64,000 nt of DNA from Buxus sempervirens (lineage: Eukaryota; Streptophyta; Magnoliopsida; Buxales; Buxaceae). Positions 10,777 to 20,882 of the stretch are shown here, piece after piece. The notes beneath the pieces were generated by a model, which did no database searches, was not told where the DNA came from, and was given only the letters and a program-made list of their open reading frames with translations. How positions within the stretch are numbered: the first letter of the stretch is position 1; each line of letters opens with the position of its first letter. The position numbers and the translations under genes were made by a program. The DNA lies in the NCBI GenBank assembly GCA_947561395.2, contig OX387185.1, positions 19,866,366 to 19,930,365 on the forward strand, read 5' to 3'.

Positions 10777-11844
10777 CAAGCTTAAATTATTCATTTTCAT
10801 GCATTTTTTGCTTGTTTTAAATTCCAATTAACGTTTTCATTATTTTCTCATTTTATAGTGCAATTTGGGGTGTCTACACCTGGGTGCCTAATCTTGTCTA
10901 GTTATGGCTTTGGTCTGCGGCTTTGAGATTCTAAGAAGGGTCTCGGTTGTGGTTTGGGGAAGTCTGTAGACAGCCCAATCCACCCCGTCAGATGACGGGT
11001 CCCGTGGGTTCCCTGGTTTGAGTCAACTCTGGTTTCTCACCCGATTCCTAATCCAGCATGCAATTTTGGTTTAGTCTGGCGGGACCACCTGAGTGGTGTG
11101 GGTCCCTTTTAATTGTTTTTTATCTTTCTTTAATTAAGTGCTTTGAGTCTAATTGGGTGGGCCCCGTTGGAAGGCCCACGGATACCTTGGCGGGCTGGGT
11201 TAAGCCCGTATGCCCTTGGCGGGCCTCCATCTAAGCCTGGGAGGCCCTTTGGGCTTGGGTTTAAGTGAATTGATTTTAGTTACCTGTTTTAAGTTGGGGT
11301 TTAAGTGATTTTCATGCAACAAGTGGGTCTGCACTGGTTTGCAGGCCCCTGGGTGGGCCACGCATGGTTGCCAAAATGATTTATTTGAATTTATCTTCTT
11401 TAAGTTCTCAAGAGGGCTAGACCATGGGCTTGCGGCCCATTAGTCCAGGCTTGGATCAGGTGGTCTGTAGTTCAGTGGGTCAGGATGTTGCACCCTGCCC
11501 AGTTAGGTTTATGGGCTTAGTGGGCCCGATAGGCCAGCACCCGAGGTCACGGCCAAACCATGCTTACACTAGCCATCATGATTTATTTTTATTGGGCTTT
11601 GGTGGGCCTCAAAGGTTTTGGCCCAATTAGTTCGTTTTAATTATCTTGTTTAATGTACAAAGGTGATTTTGGACTGAGTGGGCCCCGTTGGAAGGCCCAC
11701 AAAGGAATCAAGTTGGGCTTGAAGGCCCGTGTACCATTTTGGGTTTCCGGTTGGCTCGGAAACTCTACTGGTTCAACCGGTTCAGTTCAAATAACCAAGC
11801 AAATTAGCAAGCATGCAAAATCAGGTTTTTCGAGAATTTTAGAA

Positions 11845-11990
11845 GCAACCGAAATCCACTTTCGGTCGAACACAACCTGCAGCATAACCGAAAATACATT
11901 TCGGTTACACTGTCTTTCTGGTTTAACCGAAACTGAGTTTCGGTTAAGCTAGAAAGCCCTTGTAACGGATTTGAGTTTTCGGTTAACCTG
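11845..11990 (-). repeat. Downstream AACCGAAA hairpin cluster, copy 1
   Basis: Four successive palindromes of the form AACCGAAA-n-TTTCGGTT, in the transcribed part of the LTR. The fourth is degenerate. Confidence 0.8.
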
Positions 11991-13199
11991 CCGAAAATGA
12001 TTTCTGCATTTTTTAGCAGGAAGCCAGTCTAGGACATTTGTGAGCATGTATGAAGCTCCTATGGGCCTCTGTGTGGCCCCATAATGGTACGAATGATAGC
12101 CATTTGGCTCATCTCTTTGGGGCTTTCAAGACCAAACACTAGGGGGATCAAAGGGTTTCTTCCCCCCTTTTCCAAACCAAAGCAAGGGCTAACCAGGGGT
12201 CTGAGTATCCCTGGTTTGTTTTTCCCTTGCTCCAAAACAAGCTAACATGCTTTCATGGGGACAAATATCACACAAAAATCACACAATATGACTTACCTAG
12301 GCATGCTTCTCATGCCTTTCATGGCCTCAAACAGTGACTAAAAAAAGATGGAAACCTTATGGAAAACACATGCAAACAATGGAACTTACGAAACCTAAAA
12401 GATGGTGATATCTAAAGAAAGGAAGAAGAGGGGGCTTATGCCTGTGTAAGGACCTAAAATTTCCTTTTTGAATTTTGACCAAGGTCAAAATTTGACCGGT
12501 CAAAGTCTTTCATATTTGCTTTTGCTTGGTGCTAAACACATAACTCCCTACCTACACACACACCCAATCAAACCATTTAAAACCCTAACCTTTCACAACA
12601 CATCACATCCTCTTTTCACTTTTCTTTTCTCTTAGCCGCCACATCCACTCTCTCTCACGTTTAGCCCTCTTTTCCTCTCCATTTCACTCACTCTCTCTCT
12701 TCCTCTCACATCTCTTTCTCATATGCTTACCTCCATGTTTTATTTTGTTCTTGGGATTAAGAGAAGATGAAAATGACAAAAGAGAGGAGATGGATGTAAT
12801 CCAAAGGTTTCATACAAGTAAGTGGGTTTAATATATTTCATATGATTTTGTGCATTGATTCCTTTGTTTTAGTTGGATGATTTACATAGAAAGTTATAGA
12901 TTTGTTTTGACAAAAAGGAATCGAATGCTGCTGTTATCTCTTGTATTTTGTTCCTACTGATATATATTGAAAAGGACAAATTAGTTTATTTCTGATTTAA
13001 TTAGTAACCCCTTCTATGTTTGAACAATTTGTACCGAGTAAGACAAATTTGTTAAAAAGGAGCCAAAATGCTGCTGATATTTCAGATTTAAAATATGGAA
13101 ATATCTTTCTCTGTTAACGTAGATTGTAAGCCACTGATGTTTTCGTAACCTACAGGCTGAATTCTTTGTTCATTGTTCATTCAAGAAAATTAAAGAAAT

Positions 13200-13363
13200 G
13201 ATGATGTCATCACCCCTTTAGTGGATGATGACATCATCCTCCAACAATACATTTAGAAGGAGTCGTCCATTTCATTGTTCATTCAACTATTCATTGTTCA
13301 TTCAACCAAGAGCAATAAAGAATCGATGCTATCATCATCCCTTTAGTGGATGATGATATCATC
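13200..13363 (+). repeat. Two long hairpins with TGATGTCATCA-type arms
   Basis: GATGATGTCATCA pairs perfectly with TGATGACATCATC across a 13-nt loop (13200-13238). A second, slightly imperfect hairpin with similar arms lies at 13325-13363. Each is preceded by CATTGTTCATTCA words, so a unit of about 125 bp appears to be duplicated. Confidence 0.8.
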
Positions 13364-13990
13364 ATCCAAATTGCGGAAAAACCCATACTGTTCACACTGT
13401 TCATAGTTGTTTCATTCAATAAAGAATTCATTAAGACAAACACTATTTATAGTCCACTTGTGAATATGATGAGGACTTCATAAAAAATAAATAAATAAAT
13501 AAAGAGGAATCTGGATGTTACGTCCATGTGCAAAACCTGTGAACTTTTAATTACTGTTTGGTTCTCAACTCAGCTGACTAATTAGTTCTTCTCATTAAAG
13601 CTATTACAATCAGAATTCAGATTTCCTTATATTGGGGTTTGCTTTGCTCGTCTTCAAGCATTATGGATTAATGTTCTATAATTATTTTAAAAACAGCATT
13701 TATTTACTTTGCCCTTTATTTGCTGAATTCCATTATCAATTAGGAATGGGAAAGTGAGAAAGAAAGAGAAAGGAAGTGATGGGGTTGGCTATTATGTCTT
13801 TTAATTAAAGTGGAAGAGAGATAAGGAGATGGGGTTGTTTCATGTGCCATAACATAAGCATACGCCCTATTGTTGTTTATATGTTTGAAATTATATGACT
13901 TGGTGGAATGTTTAATAATTGTTGAAATTAAATCAAAGCATGGCATGTTGAGTTGGTAGTTGTAAATGAGACATGATTATATGGATATTA

Positions 13991-14452
13991 GTACTACTAG
14001 TATCTTGATACTAGTCTAGTACCCAACACCAAGTGTTGTTGGGAGATATAATTTTGTACTGCTAGCACGAGTTGCTAGTTCAGTACCCAGCATTTTGAGA
14101 TGTCTGGGATGATGATTAAATTGTACTGCTAGCCACGCTAGTTCAGTACCCGGTGTGTGATTAACCACTGGGATGATTGTGATGCGATTGTACTGCTAGT
14201 GGCAAGGGTTCACTAGTCCAGTACCCAATATGAAGACTGGTAGACACATATATGATGGTACTTCTAGTTGTGAGGCCACACACTAGTTAAGTAGTCTATC
14301 AGGGACGTTCTATTGGGAGTGTGTTTACTGCTAGTCTATACTAGTTCAGTACCCAGTGAGGGACGCCCACTGGAAGAGGATATTGAGACGATTGTACTGT
14401 TAGCAGACATAATGCTAATTCAGTACCCAGCGTGACCTAGATGTCTACTGGG
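13991..14452 (+). repeat. Seven-unit dual-hairpin tandem array
   Basis: Seven imperfect units of about 66 bp. Each has a first hairpin whose outer arms are GTACTG-CTAG and CTAG-TT-CAGTAC. Many units have a second hairpin of the CCCAG...CTGGG type. Inner stem bases differ between units but stay paired, for example CTAGTG/CACTAG, TTAGC/GCTAA, CTAGT/ACTAG and CTAGC/GCTAG. The second hairpin shows CCCAACA/TGTTGGG in one unit and CCAGTG/CACTGG in others. Confidence 0.88.
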
Positions 14453-14809
14453 ATGTGAGGATGATACTTGGTGGTTAATATTTCTTTACATTCGGTTACT
14501 TTTATTTTGTTATTTATATTTCTGTAAGGTATATGTCCATAAAAATCACAGGTAAGTATTTCTAACACTTAGATTAAGATTTATTTATTGTTTCTTTTTA
14601 TCATGATTAATTTATTGTTCTCATGTTAGAATTCATGATCCCTTATGTTTAATATTGTTAATATTAAAATATATATGTAAATATGTTATGAACCCAACTT
14701 AGGAAAACCCTGCATATTTAATGATAATATATTAAATATCAATTTGGTGTACATATATTATTTAAATAAGGAATATTATGCATATTCTCATACGGGGTGT
14801 ATTAACCTC

Positions 14810-14853
14810 ACTTACTGGGTTTCTTTGAGACTCACCCCTTATATTTTCACAGG
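14810..14853 (+). other. F end motif: CTTACTG...CTCACCC, T-tract, CACAG
   Basis: TGGGT (14816-14820) can pair with ACTCA (14830-14834) using one G-U pair. CACCCC and a TTATATTTTCACAG tract follow. This matches, in variant form, the end hairpin of A1, A2, A3 and G. Confidence 0.5.
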
Positions 14854-15428
14854 AAACCTGCAATCTTGAGATAATGAAATATGGTGACGGGATGGTGATT
14901 AGAATGATGAACATGTTGTCTGAAATGTTATTGCTTTGGCAAAGATCTTTGATGTTGATGTATTTTATGAACCATTGGGGTTCAAGAATTGTAATTGGAT
15001 GTCTGTGGATAAGCCATGGTTCGGGCTGGTTCAATTTTGATTTTAATTGTTATATTGGTTTAAATTCCGCTTTAACTCTGATTGAAGAAGTATTAAATTA
15101 AATACTCAAGTATTTATTGAGAAATAAATGCATTTTCGGATTCGCTTACGAGCAAGGTTACGCTCGGTCCTACTCATGCATAGTAAGTCGTGAGATGTGG
15201 ATTTAGGGCGTGATAGCCTGGGTTACATTAAGATTCAAGAGGGAGGAACATGCTCCTCTTATCGTGACAAACAAAACAATAAGGAGAACCCTCACAACAG
15301 TGGCACTATGGTGTTGTAACAACCACCTTAAGCCAACCAAACCATTCCCTAGACCCTCTTGGAACTACCGGTACCATCTTCTCTTACCATAGAAGGGTAT
15401 TGAACCGTAAAGCCATGAAGAAGATGAT

Positions 15429-15448
15429 GGGGGGGGGGGGGGGGGGGG
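15429..15448 (+). repeat. Poly-G tract of 20
   Basis: An unbroken run of 20 G, in the 3' LTR of C. The same place in the other LTR (about 52840-52855) has a shorter, interrupted G run. Confidence 0.9.
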
Positions 15449-15809
15449 TTGAGGGAACATACATGGTGAGCAACAAATCATATCCTAGCATGCTTGAATA
15501 TCAACTTGCTCCAAATGAGCTTAAATTTACATATGATGAATAAAACCTAGTGGGGAGCCATACCTTACAGTTGAACTCTCCTTGGATGGTGTTTGAACCC
15601 ACTTGAAGGCTCCACAGCAGCTTGAGCTTCCTCTCAACTCCAGCAAGTCCTCCAAGATCTCCTCCAAGTGGTAGCAATGAGGAAGAATGGTGGGTAAGGG
15701 GCTTGGGAGGGGTTGGGCTAGGGTTTTAGGGGCTTTGGAAAGGTGGAAAAGGTAGAGAAGAGAGGGACGAGCAGGGTAGGGAGGAGCCAAAATTCGGCAA
15801 GCAACCAAC

Positions 15810-15841
15810 CCCCAGCCAAATGGCTGGGGTCCCTATTTATA
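15810..15841 (-). promoter_or_regulatory. TATA box and core-promoter hairpin, C 3' LTR
   Basis: The minus strand reads TATAAATAGGG (15831-15841). Immediately downstream is a 9-bp perfect inverted repeat, CCCCAGCCA/TGGCTGGGG, with a 2-nt loop (15810-15829), between the TATA box and the expected start of transcription. Confidence 0.75.
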
Positions 15842-15852
15842 GCCAAAAAAAG

Positions 15853-16058
15853 AATAACCGAAATTAATTTTCAGTTACACAAATTTTCCAGTATAACCGA
15901 AAATTAATTTCGGTTATACAGGATTTGCTTGTAACCGAAATAACATTTCGGTTACTTTCGCACTCTATTGGCAGTTAATTTCTGTTAGGTACGGATTCAG
16001 ACAATCTGTCGGGCAAAATTCGCTATCACTTTATGAACCAAAATTTAGTTTCGGTCAC
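15853..16058 (-). repeat. Upstream AACCGAAA hairpin cluster, copy 1
   Basis: Four TAACCGAAA-n-TTTCGGTTA palindromes begin about 10 bp upstream of the TATA box; the first and last are degenerate. The motif is the same as in the downstream cluster at 11845-11990. Confidence 0.82.
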
Positions 16059-16284
16059 TCTGCCAATATTTTTGATATTTACAGATTGCTCCTTGGATTT
16101 GACCGATTTGACACTGAGATATTCGCAGATAGCCCCCTGCGTAATTTTGGTTTGATCCCTGAGATATTTGGCGGATTTTGGATATTTACGGATTGCTCCT
16201 TGAGATATTTTCCTACGTTTCTTGCCACATGTGTAGTTTCTTTGCCACGTGGGCAGTTTCTGACATTGTTGCCCGGGAACTTCG

Positions 16285-16522
16285 ACAGCTCATATATTCC
16301 TCATCCGGGCCCCGATTCGAGCAAACTTGGTTGCGTTAGAACCGTATCAGAGCCCTCTATCCAATGACATAGGGGTAAGCACCTGACTCGGGGTTCGACA
16401 AAAGTCAACTTTCGGGCCACCTTTAAGTTTGACCAACCCATAGAACCTTCATCTGGACTCCGATTCCAGCAAACTCAATTGCGTTGGAACTGTGTCGGGA
16501 TTCTCTATTCATTGAAATAAAG
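16285..16522 (-). repeat. Diverged duplication in the U3 of the B-family LTR
   Basis: Two blocks (about 16285-16375 and 16438-16522) share CTTCATC, CTCCGATT, AGCAAACTC, TTGCGTT and TATCGGA-like words and end in a CTATCCA-like word. All five B-family LTRs keep both blocks. Confidence 0.7.
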
Positions 16523-16639
16523 CAAGGTGGCCAATTATCACTCGATCAAAAGGTCAACTTTTCACCCCTTAGGGTTTGACTTTCTGCCCAGGGTTTGCAT
16601 TTCCGGCTCTTCTGGGAGCACAAAAATGAGGTGCTTACA

Positions 16640-16654
16640 GCTGCCCCTCTTTGC
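16640..16654 (-). other. Polypurine tract of element C
   Basis: The minus strand reads GCAAAGAGGGGCAGC directly before the 3' LTR start TGTAAGC. This purine run would prime plus-strand DNA synthesis. Confidence 0.75.
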
Positions 16655-18379
16655 TGGAGTCACCTTGCGGATGAACGGCAAAGAGAAAAAAGAATCTTAT
16701 TTTTGCGCCGGGCATTTCTGTCGACATGGTCGACTAGCTTAGTCCTTTGAAGTTTTCATTTTGAGAGGGAAGCGGCCAAGTGATGTGGCGTCACTTCCTG
16801 GCTTCGGAGTTTCGTTACCATTTTTCCTCGGGTTCCTGTAGGGCAACTCTTCAGCGATTAGATTTAAGTTTGGAAAAGATTAGATTGGACTTGAGCTCGC
16901 CAACCTGTTTCGGCATTGATCCCAGGCACTTGACAATATTCTTTTTTTCTTGTTTGTTCCATTAAAGCTTTTAGGTAACTTCAGACTTTTGATCCATTTT
17001 GTGTCTTTTACTTGAGGCTTTTAACAGTTTTTTTTTCAAGATTTGATGGCCAGGAGTTGGTTTAGGATGTGGGACGAATGGAGAAAGGAGGAGGGAAGGG
17101 CAGAGGAGGAGTTGCTATTGGTGAGGAGGTGCTTCCAGTGTTGTCATATGCCTCAAGGGAGTTCACACACCTGCTCTATTCTATTTATAAAAGTGTGAAA
17201 TCAAAAATTACAAAAGGGCCATCTTGCCCGATGAGATCTTCATATTCGCTAGTTCTCCTTCATGTCTTGCCGCTTCTTTCTTCTGTGGCGTGCCTTCTGG
17301 TTGGCTTTTCTTTCTTGGACGGGGTAGAGGCCTCCTAGCTTGGAGTGACAATTGCTGGGGATTAGGCAGGAACCTCTTCCTTATTGACTCTTCTTTCGGG
17401 TCAAGCCTTGTTTCTGACAAGCGTGGGAGTTCCCTTGGGAAGGATGCTCCGCTGGGGATGAATGGGGTTCCTCACGCTGTCATTTTCCTTCGTAAGGTCT
17501 TTTCCCTCTGCTCCAATGTGAGTTCCTTATGCTCATCTGTGCTGAGTGCAAGAGACTCTACCAGGGATTGATGCGAGCTTGTTTTGTCATCTTTCCGCTC
17601 TTCTTTGCAAAGCTAGCCTCTTCAGACTGGGCGAGGCTTGGGAAGATTACATCGTCGAGCATCACCCTTTCTTTTTAGCAAGAACTCCACTGGGGATTTG
17701 GGGATCTCGTCCTCCGTTTCCTGAAAGCCTTCCATTGGGGATTTTGGAGGGTATTATACTCTGTTTATTGAGGGCACTCCATTGGGGATTTAGGAGAAGA
17801 CGCCCGTCATCCCACTTTCGCTGTACCTGTGAAGGGGGGAAAAGACAACATGTTAGCCATGGACTAGTTGAGGAATGCAAAACACTTCTCTTATTCTCTT
17901 CTTGCTCTGAGCCCTTTGCCCATTGCAGCTAGAAGCGGCCTCTGCCAAGGTCAGGAGATTACCAACTCAGGTTAGTAGCACAATGTGGAACTCACAAATA
18001 GTTAAGCAGAATAATTATAGAGAAAATGGGTGTGACAGTGTGTGCCTGTGTCTGCAGTATCAAAGAAATTTCCATGGTCAGACGGGACTTGGAGTGCTTG
18101 GTATTTTTAGTAGCATTGTCATCACAGGCCACAGTGAAGTCTTTGACTCAGGCGCAACCTGCCGGTCTGGGCCCCTCAGATCCGTGCATTTTTCTTAGTT
18201 TACTGTCTGCCACTGCCATTGCTCTCTCCAGTATCTTGCCCTGCTCAATCCAGATGTAACCGGTTCTTTTTTTTTCTCTCTCTCTCTCTCTCTCTTTTTG
18301 GGTGACTAACCACACAACGCCCTTTTTTCGGGTTTTCGCTATGTCCAGTCTTTCTGGGAGATTCTGAATTCTGTCATTG
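16655..18379 (-). other. Element C 3' untranslated part, proximal to the LTR
   Basis: Non-coding. It contains three or four copies of CCA[CT]TGGGGATTT at about 45-bp spacing (17686-17800), with a looser copy near 17450, and a (TC)n microsatellite at 18275-18295. Repeats in this place are common in Tat/Ogre elements. It is continuous with 31236-31725 once D is removed. Confidence 0.7.
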
Positions 18380-19226
18380 CTGATTGATGTACTTTTTCGC
18401 AAGTGCACAAATTCGTAACAAGTAATAAAGTGATGAAATAGAGTGTCGAACCCACAGGGAATTGTAGCTACTAAATACTGAAATTACTATCCTAAATTTT
18501 ATTTGGATAATCAAAAAGTGAGATGGGTGTTTAACTAGCAATTAAAATTATTAACTAAGAAAATAAAAGAGTAAGATTCAATAAGAGATTAAAAATACTA
18601 AGGCATTTGATTTCATCATAAGCCAATCTGAATTAAATCTTGAATACACATGCTACTGAATTTTATAATCCAATTTGAAAGCGAAAATCCCTATCCTATC
18701 CAATGGTCTCTCTCGAGTACCAACGAACTTACCTCCCCACGATAACTCACGATATCTCTATGTGAATTTAAAAGCAAAAAGGCACATTAAGATCTGTGGA
18801 CTTTCATGTACAAAACACAAAGCTACATAAACCATGTCAATATCTCTATCAACATGTAGAATATGGTATTTTATCACAGGAAATAAAATTGTATATCTCC
18901 TCTCAGTCTCAATACAACTACCAAATACAACTGAATGGTGATCAAGTATTCAATTGGATTAAGCACAATAATAAAATACTCAAAGAATGAATCATAAATT
19001 CATTAGCAATAATATTCAGAATTAAAACATCATGTTTAGATTACATCAAAGCCTTAGTAATAAAAGTTAGTTCATGATTGAACTAAGAACAACCATCAAA
19101 AACAGAGTATAATAAAAGAAAGAGAAGAAATAAACTAATGACGATCCAAGCTCTGATCTCTCCTACAGTCCAGCTTCCTTCTCACGTTCCCAGCATCAAC
19201 TCTCCCTTTTCACGTTCCAGCTCTCT

Positions 19227-19236
19227 CCTTTATAGA
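19227..19236 (-). promoter_or_regulatory. TATA box in D's 3' LTR
   Basis: The minus strand reads TCTATAAAGG. The equivalent in the 5' LTR (30530-30539) carries a substitution that breaks TATA. Confidence 0.65.
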
Positions 19237-19471
19237 AATCCCATAAGCTTGCCCAAGAATCCTTGAAGAGGAATAGAAACTTTCCTTTCAATAAAACTCC
19301 TAAGGAAAAGAGAACTTCCTTTTCTTGTATATCCACGACTTAGAAGTCCAAAAACGACCTAATCTCCTCAATTAGAAACCCTTTAAAATCCTCCTAAAAG
19401 CTAGAAGAAGATCCCCAAGAAAAAGGAAACAAATCCGCAAAGTTCGGAATTTTATAACAGTTTTTACTACT

Positions 19472-19695
19472 TGATCGTTCGAACGACTATCGAACGCGAG
19501 TCGAACGTTCAAGTCAAACAATTGTTTCCTCTTCTCTTGTTCGAACGTTCATCGAACGGCCAGCGAACGCTGCTCTCGGATTTCTCTGTAGAACACTAAC
19601 GTTCTAATGACAGTCGAACGGCCAGCGAACGCTACTTTTGGGTTTTTCTGCAGAACACTAATGTTCGAACGACAATCGAACGGCCAGCGAACGTT
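19472..19695 (-). repeat. GTTCGAACG motif cluster in D's 3' LTR
   Basis: Three to four units of about 65-70 bp contain GTTCGAACG and the string CGAACGGCCAGCGAACG, separated by a TTTCTCTG[CT]AGAACACTAA spacer. It lies about 235 bp upstream of the TATA box. Most words are self-complementary around TTCGAA. Confidence 0.85.
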
Positions 19696-19885
19696 GATCA
19701 TAACTTCTGCAATTTGACTCCGAATGTTACGCCGTTTGAACCGTGACTTCTATAACCACCAAGAATATCTCTACATCAACAAATTAGGCACAATTTAGAC
19801 AATGAAAATAAAATACAAAGATGAAATAAAACCAGATAAGTCATGAAATTAATGTGCTATAATGTGGTATTTTCATGACTTATCA

Positions 19886-19897
19886 CACCCCCCAACT
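19886..19897 (-). other. Polypurine tract of element D
   Basis: The minus strand reads AGTTGGGGGGTG immediately before the 3' LTR start TGATAAGTC. Confidence 0.8.
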
Positions 19898-20144
19898 TAA
19901 TTTTTGCTGGTCCCTAGCAAAACTGAACTAAAACAATTAAAATAGAAAGTCATAACTATACCACTTTCGCTGGCACTCTCGATTGCATTTAGCATATGCA
20001 ACAAGCCTTTAAACCCCTAGGTGCCCCTAGTGGACGAGTTATAGTCTCGTGAGGGTTTACCAGGATGATACCCACAAACATGAAATTGATTTCAAACACA
20101 TGCTATCAAAGAAGATAAAGCAACACCCAAAACAACAGTTAATA

Positions 20145-20470
20145 TGTAACATCTTGTCTGGTAGCTGTGAAGGTGTAGAGCTCACATGGAAAGCTACAGG
20201 CATGGATGTGCATATGATTGGGATCCCACAACGCTCGGGGATGCTATAAGTAACCTTAAGACCCCCAAATTAGCAAGAGGCCTTTTAAGGAACAACACGA
20301 GACTAAATCCCCTGGGGACTCCAAAGTTAAGCGTGCTCGGGTGAGAGCACTCTTAGGATGGGTGACCCCCTGGGAAGTTTTCTCGTGATGTGCCTTAAGA
20401 ACAAATCCGTGAGGGCCCTTTGGGCCCAGAGCAGACAATATCTTGCTGGTTATGGGTCTGCGGTGTTACA
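20145..20470 (+). repeat. Cassandra 5' LTR
   Basis: It starts TGTAACATC and ends GCGGTGTTACA. It differs from the 3' LTR at three places seen by eye: near 20339 in the 5S-like part, in the GATGTGCC word near 20390, and near 20440. Confidence 0.93.
20315..20390 (+). promoter_or_regulatory. 5S-rRNA-like segment with pol III internal promoter words
   Basis: AGTTAAGCGTGCT (20325-20337) matches the 5S box A. AGGATGGGTGACC (20355-20367) followed by CCCTGGGAAG matches the intermediate element and box C region. In plants these words drive RNA polymerase III on 5S genes. The repeat in the 3' LTR lies at about 20722-20797. Confidence 0.88.
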
Positions 20471-20551
20471 AATGGTATCAGAGCCTACCCCGACCGAAAA
20501 CTGTGCGGGTCCGGCCCAACGCGGGGACGCGTTGTCCCATGGAGGGGAGTA
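20471..20551 (+). other. Cassandra internal region: PBS and PPT
   Basis: TGGTATCAGAGC (20473-20484) is the initiator-Met tRNA PBS. GGAGGGGAGTA (20541-20551) is the PPT. The roughly 55 bp between them are GC-rich and non-coding. Confidence 0.92.
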
Positions 20552-20877
20552 TGTAACATCTTGTCTGGTAGCTGTGAAGGTGTAGAGCTCACATGGAAAG
20601 CTACAGGCATGGATGTGCATATGATTGGGATCCCACAACGCTCGGGGATGCTATAAGTAACCTTAAGACCCCCAAATTAGCAAGAGGCCTTTTAAGGAAC
20701 AACACGAGACTAAATCCCCTGGGGACTCCAAAGTTAAGCGTGCTCAGGTGAGAGCACTCTTAGGATGGGTGACCCCCTGGGAAGTTTTCTCGTGATGTCC
20801 CTTAAGAACAAATCCGTGAGGGCCCTTTGGGCCCAGAGCGGACAATATCTTGCTGGTTATGGGTCTGCGGTGTTACA
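20552..20877 (+). repeat. Cassandra 3' LTR
   Basis: 326 bp, the partner of 20145-20470, with its 5S-like segment at about 20722-20797. Confidence 0.93.
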
Positions 20878-20882
20878 TAATA

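Larger units (their letters stand above)
1..10878 (-). mobile_element. Element E: Tat-lineage Ty3/gypsy retrotransposon, 5' part
   Basis: Read on the minus strand, this element starts with a 5' LTR (9071-10878). It is followed by a primer-binding site, a long leader with a tandem repeat block, gag, protease and a linker. It then leaves the window at base 1, so RT, integrase and the 3' LTR are not seen. The protein order, the gag zinc-knuckle spacing and the glycine-rich linker after protease resemble the Tat/Ogre lineage. Solo LTR A1 interrupts it at 85-2455. It is inserted in the 3' LTR of element C: sequence after 10878 (CCTGG...) continues C's LTR, matching 51093 onward in the other LTR copy. 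Stops and frameshifts make it defective. Confidence 0.85.
9071..10878 (-). repeat. 5' LTR of element E
   Basis: On the minus strand it starts TGTAGACACCCC and ends CATGTCTCACA next to the PBS; length 1808 bp. It contains a TATA box, a hairpin cluster upstream of it and an internal duplication. The partner LTR is outside the window. At its outer edge it abuts C's LTR sequence. Confidence 0.85.
12445..15215 (+). mobile_element. Solo LTR F
   Basis: It starts TGTAAGGACC and ends GGGCGTGATA, flanked by GCCTG at 12440-12444 and 15216-15220. The empty site is seen in the other LTR of C near 52625-52640. Length is 2771 bp. The last two bases are TA rather than the usual CA, probably a C-to-T change. 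There is no coding sequence. It holds two long hairpins (13200-13363), a seven-unit hairpin array (13991-14452) and a CTTACTG...CTCACCC end motif. Confidence 0.93.
10879..16639 (-). repeat. 3' LTR of element C (B family, copy 1), interrupted
   Basis: The minus strand starts TGTAAGCACCTCA at 16639. It matches the 5' LTR (51023-57152) along its length, apart from the F insertion at 12445-15215 and loss of the first 70 plus-strand bases, which lie beyond E. Without F it is about 2985 bp. It carries a TATA box, hairpin clusters on either side, and two GGGCCCCGTTGGAAGGCCC sites about 520 bp apart (near 11158 and 11681). Confidence 0.9.
18385..19885 (-). repeat. 3' LTR of element D
   Basis: 1501 bp; on the minus strand it starts TGATAAGTCATGA and ends AGTACATCA. 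It is nearly identical to the 5' LTR, except that the 5' copy has about 43 extra bases near 31117-31166. Confidence 0.95.
20145..20877 (+). mobile_element. Cassandra TRIM, complete
   Basis: Two 326-bp LTRs (20145-20470 and 20552-20877) flank an 81-bp internal region holding only a PBS and a PPT. The target duplication is TAATA at 20140-20144 and 20878-20882. The LTRs contain a 5S-rRNA-like segment, the hallmark of Cassandra. By eye the two LTRs differ at three positions. It encodes no protein and must depend on another element's enzymes. It lies in the 3' non-coding part of D, in opposite orientation to D. Confidence 0.95.

Noticed and set aside
15429-15448. Poly-G run as a functional quadruplex
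   Set aside because: The same site in the other LTR has a shorter, interrupted run; slippage or a sequencing artefact explains it as well.
20315-20390. 5S rRNA gene
   Set aside because: The similarity is partial, occurs in both LTRs of a TRIM, and is flanked by PBS, PPT and a target duplication; it is Cassandra, not a 5S gene.
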